NCBI GenBank assembly: GCA_036172665.1
Contig: CM069870.1
Coordinates: 20,186,001-20,250,000 of the forward strand
Direction of reading: 5' to 3'
DNA length: 64,000 nucleotides
Origin: Prosopocoilus inquinatus
Lineage: Eukaryota > Arthropoda > Insecta > Coleoptera > Lucanidae
Shown: positions 12,071 to 21,201 of the stretch, one piece after another
Layout of the letters: each line of letters starts with the position of its first letter
How positions within the stretch are numbered: position 1 is the first letter of the stretch
Translations under genes and position numbers: made by a program
The notes under the pieces: generated by a model
Seen by the model: only the letters and a program-made list of their open reading frames with translations
Told to the model about the DNA's origin: nothing
Database searches by the model: none

Positions 12071-12440
12071 TTACCTATTCATTAAATTTTTGGTTCTGGT
12101 CAAACTCAGTTCATATATCGATTTGACTTACTGGGTATTATAACATTTTAATTTTCGTCTTGTATTGTTCAACGATCGTCTTTCGTTTTTTTTTTATTCG
12201 ACTTGTTTGTATTTTAAAAGTATTTTTATTTTGATAATAAATTTTTTCTCTCTTTTATTCGAGCTGTTTCAAATTTATTTAATATTATTTGTAAACCTGT
12301 TACTTTCTTTTATAAACTACTCAGACAGGCCTCCATTAAACAAGACTTAACAACTCCGACCTTCCAAAAGATCCGTAGAGGTTCATCGACCCCCAGCCGA
12401 CCTCTAAAGTTTCATCGACCGCTTTCTAGTCTTCATCCAA

Positions 12441-13413
12441 CCCCGTTGGAAACCTACAGCATAAAACTTGAAAAATCATTTGTCAGTCGAAACGTTAGGA
12501 TTTAATTAAACAAAGTTAAAAAAAAATAAAATTTATTTAAAAAAAGAAAGGCGATTATTATTATTTAAGATTACAAAGATGTATAAAAATACCAATTGTT
12601 CCATTATGAAAAAGAAAAATGGGTTTATATCTTAGTTAAGCGATGTTCAATTGTTTTTATGTAAACATCGGCAAAAACTTGGAATTACTTTAACTCTATG
12701 AGTTTTATAATGAATATTTCTTTTTAAGTTCAAAAATAAAAAAGTTAAAGGGGGATGGAATTCTGGCGTAGTCACCCTGTACAATTTCCCACATTTAATT
12801 AATTTATTTCTTTTGATTTTATGTTTAACAATCTAACTTTTTTCCAATACTCGTTTCTCCTAGTGGAATTCCTTTATTTAGTCCGTAAAACAAAATTTTC
12901 CTTTAACTTCCTTTTTTTTGGTCGCTTTGGGAGGCACGTATGGGAAAAATCAAGCAATTTAATCTCCCGAAACGTCTCCGAGATTCCGCGAATTCCCCCG
13001 TCCTTCCCGGCGCATCCCCCTCAAAAGCGTAATATTTACCTTTTTCGGGGAATAATTAATACGAATCGGACCCCGCAGACGCGTTAGAATAGATTCGAAT
13101 TTATTGTCTTGTTGCCTGCGGGGTTAGCCCTCGGAAAGTAAATAAATAACGAGCGCGCCCGTGAGTCCCGAAACGTATGTAACAATTAGAATTTCCGATT
13201 TTGTTACTACTCGTAATACTGATGAAACCACTTTGGCAATTTGGATTAATCGGCTCCCACTTTTTTTTAAATAAAAATTAAAGTAAATATCATAATGTAA
13301 CGGAAAGAGGAGTGATGACTCATAAGTTGTAAGTTGTTACTACCTGTTATGTGACTAAACTTGACTACGTTCTTCAATTACCGTAATAATATTAACTCGA
13401 AACGGTTACAATT
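12441..13413. other. Non-coding stretch with a GC-richer island
   Basis: 12480-12790 is AT-rich and ends with caccctgtac, a lone TA-element-like end. 12900-13160 has higher GC and a short inverted word pair (gaccccgcag and ctgcgggg). The plus-strand open frame at 12821-13087 has no recognised homology. A segment near 13297 (gtaacggaaagaggagt) resembles 46837 (gtaacagaaagaggagt), so both may border an old repeat. Confidence 0.3.
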
Positions 13414-13493
13414 ATACAGGGTGTAACTTTAATGAGGGGGCAAACTCTAAGGACTAGTTCCTCACACCGAAAGATAAAAAAAAGTTTACACTA

Positions 13494-15333
13494 CCGGATG
13501 TCTCAAGATGGGCGGCGACCGGCGGTATATAGCTAACAGTAATACCTACAGCTTCGGGAGAAAAAAAATATAGTCATAGTGACCAGGAGAAATTCGAAGA
13601 AAACAATTTTTAAGTATCTCAGTTGACCGCAAGGGGGCGCAATCAATAGGCCTATCAATAAAAATCAATTTTACCAGCAAAAGTCACAGGATAAGGTGCA
13701 GCTTTTATAGCGTCATTAGAAAGTTCAATTAATTCTGCATAACTTTCATTTTAGACTTATTATCGTTTCACCGTTAATAAGGGTGGAGGAAACAGTTGAA
13801 TTATTTCCTTTAAAAAATATCATGACTTCGGTACTCTTTATCAGAAATTAACGAGCTTCGGCTCATTTGAAAGGGAATTTTAAACTGATTTAAAGTTTCT
13901 ATTGAACGACTCCGGCTAATTTGTTATAAACTGGCTAGAGGGCGCTAATTACGAAAGTAATAGTTTTTCACCGTTTTCCAAAAAAAAAAAATTAAATAGA
14001 AAGGTGTATTTCTTTTGCAACAGTTGCAAAATGGCGAACATTGTGGTGAAAACCGGAAATGAGTATCTTTTTTCATTCTCGAGTTATTATCTAATATGTC
14101 TACTAATTGATGATATCAGCGGAAGGAGAAAGTTCGAACAAATGCTATCGGGTAATACTTTTAATTCTAAGGATAAATAATGCATACAAAAGTGTTTATT
14201 AATGTTATGACATTATTTAGAAGCATTTCAATGTTTTTGGGAATAGAGTATGTTTAAACATAAAAATATAACAGCAAATATAGAAACAAGAATAATTCAA
14301 ACACTAAATAAAAGCAATGAAAAATAATCATGCACTGTGATCAAGAAAGTTTCACTGTGCCGCTATACAATACTTTTTTTAATGTCCGCTTAGCGTTGTG
14401 TAGAAATTATTATTGATATCCTTACGGATAGTAAACGGCTATTTCGAAATAAAAGATGGATAATATTTTGAAAATATTTTAGGTGCAGACCATCAATCAT
14501 TGTTGATTACAATGTGTTTGATAATTGTTCAAAGTGCTTTCCATCATTTAACATTTTATTGTTCATTACTTTCATTTAGTGACTGTGTTTTTCTCATTTA
14601 TGTGTTTGTTTGCTGTATTGTTCTTTTATTTAAATATTAGGCACTCAAAAACAATCACATGCATTTAAACAGAATAATGTCTTTCTATTTACCTCAAAAT
14701 GAAGGTCACTCGATAGCATTTGTTTGAGCTTTTAGATTCGTTTTTATCTTCAGTTAATAGACTCATTTGGTAATAACTCGAGAACGAAAAAAGTTATCAA
14801 TTTCGGGTTTTCACCAAAATGTTCTCCTGATTAGATTCTTTGTAATCACTGTAAAAGAAATAACCCTTTCCGTTTATTTTATTCTTTTTTTGGGAAACTG
14901 AGAAAAACTATAATTTTCGCAAATAGCACCTTCTAACTATTTTATAACAAAGTAGCCGGAGTCGTTCAACAGAAACTTTAAATCAGCATAAAATTCCCTT
15001 TCAAACGAGTCGAAGTTCGTTAATTTCCGATGAAGAGTACAGAAGTTAGGATATTTTCTAAAGTAAATAATTCAACTGTTTTCTCCACCCTTATTAACGG
15101 TAATACGATAATAAGTCTAAAATCAAAGTTGTGCAGAATTAATGCCGCTTTTTAATGGCCCTAACAAAGCTGCACCTAATTCTGAGACTTTTGCTAGTAA
15201 AATTAATTTTTATTGTTGAGCCTATTGATTGCGCCCCCTTGTGGTCAACTCGGAACTTAAATATTTTCCTTGAATTTCTTTTGGCCACTTTTACTATAAT
15301 ACCGCCGGTCGCCGCCTATCCTGAGACACCCGG
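13494..15333. mobile_element. Foldback element with arms of about 600 bp
   Basis: Bounded by TA at 13492-13493 and 15334-15335. The left arm, about 13494-14110, is complementary to about 14740-15333 with perhaps 10-20% mismatches. Shared words include ggcggcgaccggcggtat, tcacc.ttaataagggtggag and gcgccccct with its complement. The 600-bp centre has no ORF. The ends (CCGGRTGTCTCA) resemble family A ends (CCGGGTGTTT), suggesting a shared mobilising enzyme. Confidence 0.75.
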
Positions 15334-15602
15334 TATAAAGATAGGTCCGAAAACGCATAGTTTCTGAGATATAACAAATTCATCGTAGGCAGCCACGATT
15401 CTATATTTGAAATTTTATAATTTTCCTGAAAAACTTTCTCAAATAACATTTTCGCGTATCCTGAAAAATAAAGCTACTTTACTCTTTACGTCGATTTTAA
15501 ATATTTCGATCTTCTCGGTATATGACAATAGATATTCAGATTTTGACAAGTGTATTTTAGGTTTGGGAAGATGCGGGAACTTTCGTAAACACTAAATTTT
15601 TC

Positions 15603-16107
15603 AAAAATTTTTGTGCAAATCGTTTTTGATTGCAGTGAGAACCTCGAGCAGCCTCTGGACAGCTGTTTCAGCCCTGCTTGGGGCTTCTTCAGCAGAAACG
15701 TAGCTCGACATTCCCACTGCAGACCAAAAACGACTTGCCCAATTATTCGCAAATGCGATGTAAGAATGATGAACATATAAAATAGCGACATCTTACTATC
15801 GCTTTTTGACCTAACATTGCAGTAGGATAGACAAATTGAAGCGGGATTTGCTCCTAATGAGTCCCCCATGCAAGGCGGCCATGCTTGCTGTCAAAGCATA
15901 ATGTTGCTGTCCAGAGGCTGCTCGAGGTACTCACTGCAATCAAAAACGATTTGCACAAAATTTTTCTAAAATCTTTCATTATGCTTTGACAGCAAGCATG
16001 GCCGCCTTGCATGGGGGACTCATTAGGAGCAAATCCCGCTTCAATTTGTCTATCCTACTGCAATGTTAGGTCAAAAAGCGATAGTAAGATGTCGCTATTT
16101 TATATTT
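15603..16107. mobile_element. Modular repeat insertion with 12-bp target duplication
   Basis: A 505-bp insertion flanked by perfect direct repeats actaaatttttc at 15591-15602 and 16108-16119. Its order is Y (15603-15778), X (15779-15902), then an inverted partial Y and an inverted X up to 16107. It is near-identical in sequence to the modules at 56.6 and 61.2 kb, so it is young. Confidence 0.75.
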
Positions 16108-16259
16108 ACTAAATTTTTCGATAACAAAAAAGTTTCCTAACTTTTTTCGGAGCCCTGTATCTCAGAAACTATGCGCTTGTTTACATAAACTCCTTTTCAT
16201 ATTTGGACATGAGGAAATAGCTCTTTACATTTGTCCCCTTAAAAAAGTTACACCCTGTA

Positions 16260-17095
16260 TATTCAAATTGATTATTACGATGGAGAAAGAAAAAAACTGC
16301 ACAAATACATAAATCCGACCTAAATAGTAGCAGAACTATTTTCAGTAGAAGAGATATTCGGAATCGCAAGGATTTTCGGTGCATGACGCGGGCGTTAAAA
16401 TTGTTTTGCGCCGGAAGGTTTCCTGCCCGCATTCTGATATCTATTCGGTTTGACTTCATATCCGTTTGAAACCGAATCTCTAATAAATCCATTGGAACGG
16501 TCGAGTCAGAGCGAACGCCAGCCAAAATGTTTATTTGCAAGCGTACCGTCATGAATTATGACCTTGGTTATCGGCCGTAAAAAGGATACGTATGCTTCTT
16601 GGGGGGAGGGATGGGGAGTGAAAAGAAAAGAAATTTGGAACGAAATCCAATCCAACAGCAAAAATGTATTTTCTTTCTGGTCCTTCATGGTTATGGTTTG
16701 CAGAACAAAACAAAAAAAAGAATAATAATAATAAATAATATATTTAGTTCCTTAATATATTATTTGGTTCACAAAAATGTGAAATGGAAGTTGTAAACTT
16801 AAAAAAATTTAAAATCTAATCCTGATGAATATGTTTTGTAAAAGCCCGGAAAGTAGATCTTGTATTCTATCGGAAATTTTAATTTATCTACGGGTGGAAT
16901 TTAAACTGTTTTATTTGAACATAAACTTACCCAGTAGATATGAACTGAACAGGAACTTAAGGCGCGCCCTCAGGAGGCCAGGGGTTTGACCTTATATCGT
17001 GCGAAATTTTATAACGAATGGCAACTGTACTGCTACCTGGTAAGCTACAATGCACAAAGCGGCCAATGCGGACACATTCGCGTGTCATCGCAATT
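16260..17095. other. Unique sequence, no gene recognised
   Basis: Moderate composition with small open frames on both strands and no recognised domain. 16700-16820 is A-rich. Confidence 0.35.
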
Positions 17096-17099
17096 TTAT

Positions 17100-17368
17100 G
17101 CTGTAGAAAGTCTCCTCAGATTACAGTGGGGCCCTCAAGCATCCCCTGTATAGCGCTATTTCGGCCCCAATTGGGGCCTCATTAGCAGAAGAGTAGTTCG
17201 AAAAACTCAACCGCAATCCAAACGACTTGCCTGATTTTAAACCGGTTTGACCGAGCAAGTCGATCGGATTGCGGTGGAGTTTCCTTCTGAAATAGTGCTA
17301 TATATATATGTAGTGCTATAGAGAGGATGCTTGAGGGCCCGACTGCAATCTGAGCAGACTTGCTACAG
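17100..17368. mobile_element. Small foldback related to the modular repeat
   Basis: Inverted arms of about 65 bp (gctgtagaaagtctcctcag at the left, complement at about 17345-17368) with matching gccctcaagcatcc words. The centre contains ccccaattggggcctcat and cgcaatcc words reminiscent of the Y module. No TSD was firmly identified. Confidence 0.6.
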
Positions 17369-17369
17369 C

Positions 17370-18091
17370 GTATAATTGAACAGGAAATACTGTAGTCACA
17401 ACAATAATAATTAAGACGGCATTACCCGCAGAAACCGTGCGACTATGTTCCCTCTTTCCCCACCGTGCCAATTTAATGTTAAAAGCTTGTTAAAGTTTCC
17501 CCCTGATTTAGGCAACCTTTGTAACGCCTGTAAGATAAGCGAACAAGGTGGCATTTTTTTAATGTAGACATTCAGGCATCGCGGCTTGAGAAAATCCAAA
17601 ATTAAACATTTATCCACTTAACCATTCATTCCTGTGGTTGTTTTTGCTATAGCAGTTTAATTCCATAAGAAAAAACTTTCAGGGCTATATGAGTGAATGA
17701 GTGTGTATTTGTACACGCGGAGAAAATCAGTCTCGATGCGCAGAATTCAATCAAAAACCCCCAAGGGCATCCCAGGATCTCTGTTACTACGTTCCGCCCG
17801 ATAATTGTAATTGTTATCTTAGGTCATCTAACATTTCCTTTTTCAACATTTCATTAAATTAAACTTTATTTTTATATTTTTTTGAACTTGTTTATTTTCT
17901 TTGTATCAATTTAAATTAGTGCTCAATAAATCTATTGCAGCACATGATGGATTTCACTTATTACTACAATTCGTAGCTCAAGAACTCCGTTCAAAAGAAT
18001 TTGAAAATATTATTAATTTTTTACGTTCGGGAATTGATCCTAAATCCGGCTCATCTTGATTTTGATAGAGTTTGAAGTTTAGAATTTGATT
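17370..18091. other. Left flank of the Polinton, no gene recognised
   Basis: AT-rich sequence without a supported ORF. It ends in the left target-site duplication at 18092-18097. Confidence 0.35.
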
Positions 18092-18097
18092 AGAGAT
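18092..18097. repeat. Left 6-bp target-site duplication (AGAGAT)
   Basis: Identical to 36773-36778. Six-base duplications are the established hallmark of Polinton/Maverick integration by their retroviral-type integrase. Confidence 0.85.
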
Positions 18098-18201
18098 AGT
18101 AGTAGGAATAGGCCGATTCTGGAACCTCCTCCGACCTTGACCAATAAAATTCAAGGTCAAGGTCGGAGGAGGTTCCAGAATCGGCCTATTCCTGACGTGA
18201 C
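18098..18201 (+). repeat. Left terminal inverted repeat, itself a hairpin
   Basis: 104 bp, identical to the complement of 36669-36772. Within it 18104-18142 and 18155-18193 are perfect 39-bp inverted arms around a 12-nt loop (18143-18154). Similarity to the right end continues more weakly to about 18245. A hairpin inside each terminus recalls parvovirus telomeres more than ordinary Polinton ends. Confidence 0.92.
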
Positions 18202-18960
18202 ATCACCATGACCTTCAAGTTCAAAGCCATGACCTTGAGGTGGAGGTTCCAGAATCGGCCTATGCCTGACGTTACCTTACCATAATCTCCATGGTCAAGG
18301 TCATGACCTTGAAGTGACTCCAATGAAAATGTTATGTCAAGGTTAGAGGGACCTCGAAGTGACCTTGAAGTGACCTTCAGCGTGACTGCCCTTCTGCAAG
18401 GTTACAGCTTCCCTCCCACCTCCCAAGTGTTTGTAGGCCTTATATACCTATCTATGCAGTTAAATTTATTTTCAGTATGATTTTTTTGCGACTGAAATTA
18501 AATCTGGAAGCTCCTCCGACCAAACATTCCCCTCTCATTGAGGAGGTTAGAAAATCACTTTTCTTTTCAATGTCATTGATTGGGCATTGAGCAAACGTTC
18601 ACCATGACCTTAAACTTCAAGGCCATAACCTTGAGGTGACCTCGATCAAGGTCAAGATTAGAGGAGGTTCCAGAATCGACCTGTTCCTAACGTATCCGAG
18701 AGGTAACTTTGAAATGACCTTGAGGGTTCAAGGTTAAGATCGGAGGAGGTTCTAAAATTTGCTTTGTGCCGATGTAACTACAAGGTTAAGGATCAAGTCA
18801 GAGGAGGTTGCAAAATCTCAATGTCATTGACGTGACCTCATCATTACCTCTAAAAGCGAGGTCAGAGGAGGGTTCCAAAAATTATCTATCCTTGACGTAA
18901 CCTTAACTTGACGGAGGATCCAAAAACGGTTTATCTTGAATACGACCGTAAGGTTGGAGG
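18202..18960 (+). repeat. Left subterminal degenerate repeats with GACCTTGA words
   Basis: Diverged repeats built from gaccttgaagtgacc-like words and partial copies of the terminal hairpin arm (aggaggttccagaatcg-like at about 18242, 18662, 18742, 18801, 18866 and 18911). The orientation TGACCTTGA here mirrors TCAAGGTCA in the right-end array, so the two subterminal zones are inverted relative to each other. No coding frame. Confidence 0.8.
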
Positions 18961-18988
18961 AGGTAGGGACCCCCACCTAAAATCTTGT

Positions 18989-19022
18989 TATATAAGGTTC
19001 TTCATTTGGGAATAGATTCAGT
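18989..19022 (+). promoter_or_regulatory. Core promoter: TATA box plus initiator
   Basis: TATATAA at 18989-18995 and an arthropod-type initiator TCAGT at 19018-19022. The initiator A (19020) lies 31 bp downstream of the first T of the TATA box, which is canonical spacing. It sits just inside the left subterminal repeats and immediately upstream of the first gene. Predicted transcription start is about 19020. Inferred from sequence only. Confidence 0.7.
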
Positions 19023-19077
19023 TGTTACAGAACTGTGAGTTGTGTTGTTAAGTTAATCACCTACCTACATACATAAA

Positions 19078-19997
19078 AGTAAGTTTAAATCATCTTATTG
19101 TAATAATTTACAATTTGTATATTTTTATTGTATTTAACAGTGACATCTAAACAAGTGGATTTTTTCCTGAAGCAAAAGAGAAGGCACGTGATCGATCCTT
19201 TTGATGACGTACAGAAGAAAAGACTTCTGACTGAAAACGTTGACAAACCAAAAGAAGAAAAGCCGGATGAGCACGGTTTGAATATGCCCTCAGTTCGAAA
19301 CGAGTTTCAATTTGAAATACTCTCCCAGCCTTACTTCACAGATGAAGATTTTCGTCAATGTGATACTAATGAGACAGCACCTTCCGAGATTTCAGAAGCA
19401 AGAGAGGTGACTGACGTAGATCAGTTGCCACTTTTAGCTCAAAGTGTATATTTTCTAAATAAGAGCCGTACGAAGTGGATTTGTGTCGGACTGTGTACCG
19501 AAACATTTTTTGATCCGATAATACGTATTATAGGTTCCAAAAGGCAAAGCATATCGTTTTTAGAAGAGGAATGGAAAGAATTTTGTTCTTATAACTACAC
19601 TTTGAAGTCGTATTTTACTGAGAAGAAAACTATTTATCCGGTAATGAAAATCAGCTCAGTAAAGGCGTCTTTCGAACGCATCGAAGGAACGAAAATACTG
19701 AAATTAGAAAGAGGAGTGGAGACATTATATATATCTTATAAAGGTCTATTGGAACTCTGGAAATTGTGTGATATTATATTATATCGTTTAGAAGTTTTGA
19801 AACAATTGAACTATAAATCATTCTACAGCAACATGATTCCATGCTTGAGTGTTATGGAAAGTGATATGAAGACAAATGTTAAATCATTTCTCAATAATGA
19901 AATATCTGAGAAAGGAGCAATTACAAATGAATTAATGATGTTTGGAATTAGTAAATTAATTTTTGATATAAGTATGCATAAAGCTGTTAATATGTAA
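19078..19997 (+). CDS. First Polinton gene, uncharacterised 285-residue protein (spliced)
   Basis: Open from the acceptor at 19141 to the stop at 19997, and intact. No ATG lies upstream in frame. A short intron, 19079-19140 (donor GTAAGT, acceptor AACAG), would join the A at 19078 to TG at 19141 and create the start codon. The spliced protein would be 285 residues. The N-terminal 70 residues are charged and probably disordered (SKQVDFF, basic KQKRRH, acidic linkers). The folded core (residues about 95-215) has alternating strands with W residues (KWICVG, EEEWKEF) and then an LxLxR region. The strand-W pattern faintly recalls PC4-like single-strand DNA-binding folds, but this is weak. The C-terminus is helical and hydrophobic. 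No enzyme motif was seen. Its position behind a strong-looking promoter at the left end suggests an early or regulatory role (inference). Confidence 0.65.
19079..19140 (+). other. Predicted 62-nt intron in the 5' leader
   Basis: AAA|GTAAGT donor and a T-rich tract ending ATTTAACAG. The length is typical of small insect introns. Removal fuses the leader (19020-19078) to the reading frame and forms ATG across the junction. Without splicing the first in-frame ATG would be about 53 codons into the open frame. Confidence 0.6.
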
Positions 19998-20089
19998 ATG
20001 TTATGTGATTTAATATGTATACATTTCTAGATATGACACTGAAATAGTACACATGTAACATCGTTGACTGTTAGAAAGAAAAGCCATAA

Positions 20090-20794
20090 ATGCGACGTCG
20101 TGTCAAAACAGATTACACTGCGAGAAGCACCTTAAAACGAAAAGGTCGTGGTTTACTTAATACGTTAATTAATAAACTACCAGTAGAGTTACACTTACCA
20201 GGTTACAATTATTGCGGTCCGGGCACAAAATTAGACGTTCGACTTAAAAGAGGAGACAGAGGTGTGAATGCGTTGGATGAGGCGTGCAAGCAACACGATA
20301 TCGCATATTCTGTAAGTAGCGATTTAGAAAAACGTCACGAAGCAGATAAAAAATTGTATCAAGCGGCAGTGAAAAGAGTGAAGAGTACAGAAGCGGGATT
20401 TGGTGAAAAAGCATCTGCGTTATCTGTAGCCGCCTTAATGAAAGCTAAGACAAAGCTTGGAATGGGAAACGGAGTGAAGAGAAAGCGTAGTAAAAGGAAG
20501 AAGCATGGTGGTAAATTATCATTTCGACAAGCTGTAAGGAAAGCACAACATGCAATTTCACGTAATGGTAACAAGAGTCTGTTAGAAAATGTGAAATTGG
20601 CGCAGGCTGTTTTAAAGAAGGACCACAAGAAAATAAGACCTCCACGTCAAAGAGTGATACCAATTCCTAAGAGAGGAGGGTTTTTACCTTTAATTCCATT
20701 ATTTGCGGCTTTGGGTGCAATAGGATCGCTCGGCGGCGGTGCAGCTGCAATTGCTAAGGCGGTAAACGATGCAAAAGCCCGTAAGAGCAACTGA
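20090..20794 (+). CDS. Phospholipase A2 / pX-like virion protein (234 aa)
   Basis: An intact ORF with an ATG start. Residues 36-100 form a parvovirus-VP1-type secreted phospholipase A2 domain: calcium loop YCGPG (41-45) and the catalytic pair His69-Asp70 in ACKQHDIAY, with both key residues present. Residues 129-142 are a dense basic stretch (RKRSKRKKHGGK) suited to nuclear import or DNA binding. The C-terminus (about 194-234) has KRGGFLPLIPLFAALGAI followed by a small-residue helix and a basic tail, strikingly like the adenovirus pX/mu core peptide. In parvoviruses this enzyme opens endosomal membranes during entry; in adenoviruses pX condenses DNA. The combination suggests a virion-core protein with membrane-lytic activity (inference). 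Next on the same strand comes the protease, 26 bp after the stop. PLA2 genes in Polinton/adintovirus relatives are established. Confidence 0.88.
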   Translation: MRRRVKTDYTARSTLKRKGRGLLNTLINKLPVELHLPGYNYCGPGTKLDVRLKRGDRGVNALDEACKQHDIAYSVSSDLEKRHEADKKLYQAAVKRVKSTEAGFGEKASALSVAALMKAKTKLGMGNGVKRKRSKRKKHGGKLSFRQAVRKAQHAISRNGNKSLLENVKLAQAVLKKDHKKIRPPRQRVIPIPKRGGFLPLIPLFAALGAIGSLGGGAAAIAKAVNDAKARKSN

Positions 20795-20820
20795 AAGAGG
20801 CAGAGCGACATAATCGCGCT

Positions 20821-21179
20821 ATGGAAACAAAAGCAGTGGGAAGCGGATTCTATATAAAACCTTACAAAACCGGGTGTGGGTTATATTTACGATCCAATCC
20901 AAAAAACTGAAATATTTGCCTCGGCGACCGTTGACTAACATTGACATACTGAAATATGCTAAAATATGGAAATTACCTTTCTTATATATTTATAAGAGAG
21001 GAGGAATCGTAAAATATTTTGACAGCTATGGAGATCTACGACCTCCAGTTGAAGTAGAGAAATATCTTTTGTCGAACGGATTGGGAGTTATTAACTATAA
21101 TTATGAAAGGTATCAGAAACAAAATACACAAAATTGTGGACACTTATGTCTACAGTTTTTAAAGTCCTTTACAAGTTAA
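20821..21179 (+). pseudogene. Adenain-like cysteine protease, frameshifted and internally deleted
   Basis: An ATG at 20821 opens a 29-codon frame with two GxG(F/Y/L)Y-type repeats and stops at TGA (20908-20910). The rest of the protein continues in the -1 frame from 20907 to the stop at 21179. The join lies exactly at A AAA AAC (20901-20907). The downstream part has the conserved PRRPLTN segment, then the FDSYGDLRPP block carrying the acidic residue, and NCGHLCL with the catalytic Cys. The segment that should hold the catalytic His (a G-T-H-W-V-A-type block) is absent: IWKLP is followed almost directly by the strand before FDSYGD. Adenain-type proteases mature capsid precursors. This copy should be inactive because of the missing His, whatever the status of the frameshift. 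Confidence 0.85.
20901..20907 (+). promoter_or_regulatory. Slippery heptamer A AAA AAC immediately before a stop
   Basis: In the frame of the ATG at 20821 the heptamer reads A-AAA-AAC and is followed at once by TGA. A -1 shift enters the protease frame precisely. This is the classical eukaryotic-virus -1 frameshift site, but a one-base indel in an A run gives the same picture. Confidence 0.4.
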
Positions 21180-21201
21180 GTAAGAATGTAGTACTTGAAA
21201 G

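Larger units (their letters stand above)
10980..12440. repeat. Diverged T-rich quasi-repeat, complement of the A-rich family
   Basis: Long T-biased tract with recurring cgatcgtctttt, ttcgttttta and ttcgatttg words, the complement of the A-rich tracts at 5.1, 9.3 and 60.1 kb. Its right end (cgaccgctttctagtcttca) matches the complement of about 59790-59810, so both are copies of one element of about 1-1.4 kb in opposite orientations. Two modular-repeat fragments are embedded in it (listed separately). Confidence 0.5.
13416..16257. mobile_element. Outer TA-flanked element of a three-level nest
   Basis: Bounded by TA at 13414-13415 and 16258-16259. The left end reads cagggtgtaacttt and the complement of the right end reads cagggtgtaactttttt, with further matches over about 50 bp. 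It contains a complete inner foldback element (13494-15333) and a young modular-repeat insertion (15603-16107). No transposase frame is present. Confidence 0.65.

Noticed and set aside
19128..19140. Translation start upstream of the splice acceptor at a TTG codon
   Set aside because: Non-ATG start within the predicted intron; a spliced ATG fits better.
20090..20794. Integrated densovirus (parvovirus) as explanation for the PLA2 gene
   Set aside because: There is no NS1 helicase or parvoviral capsid sequence. Neighbouring genes, 6-bp TSD and AG/CT ends place it in a Polinton-class element.
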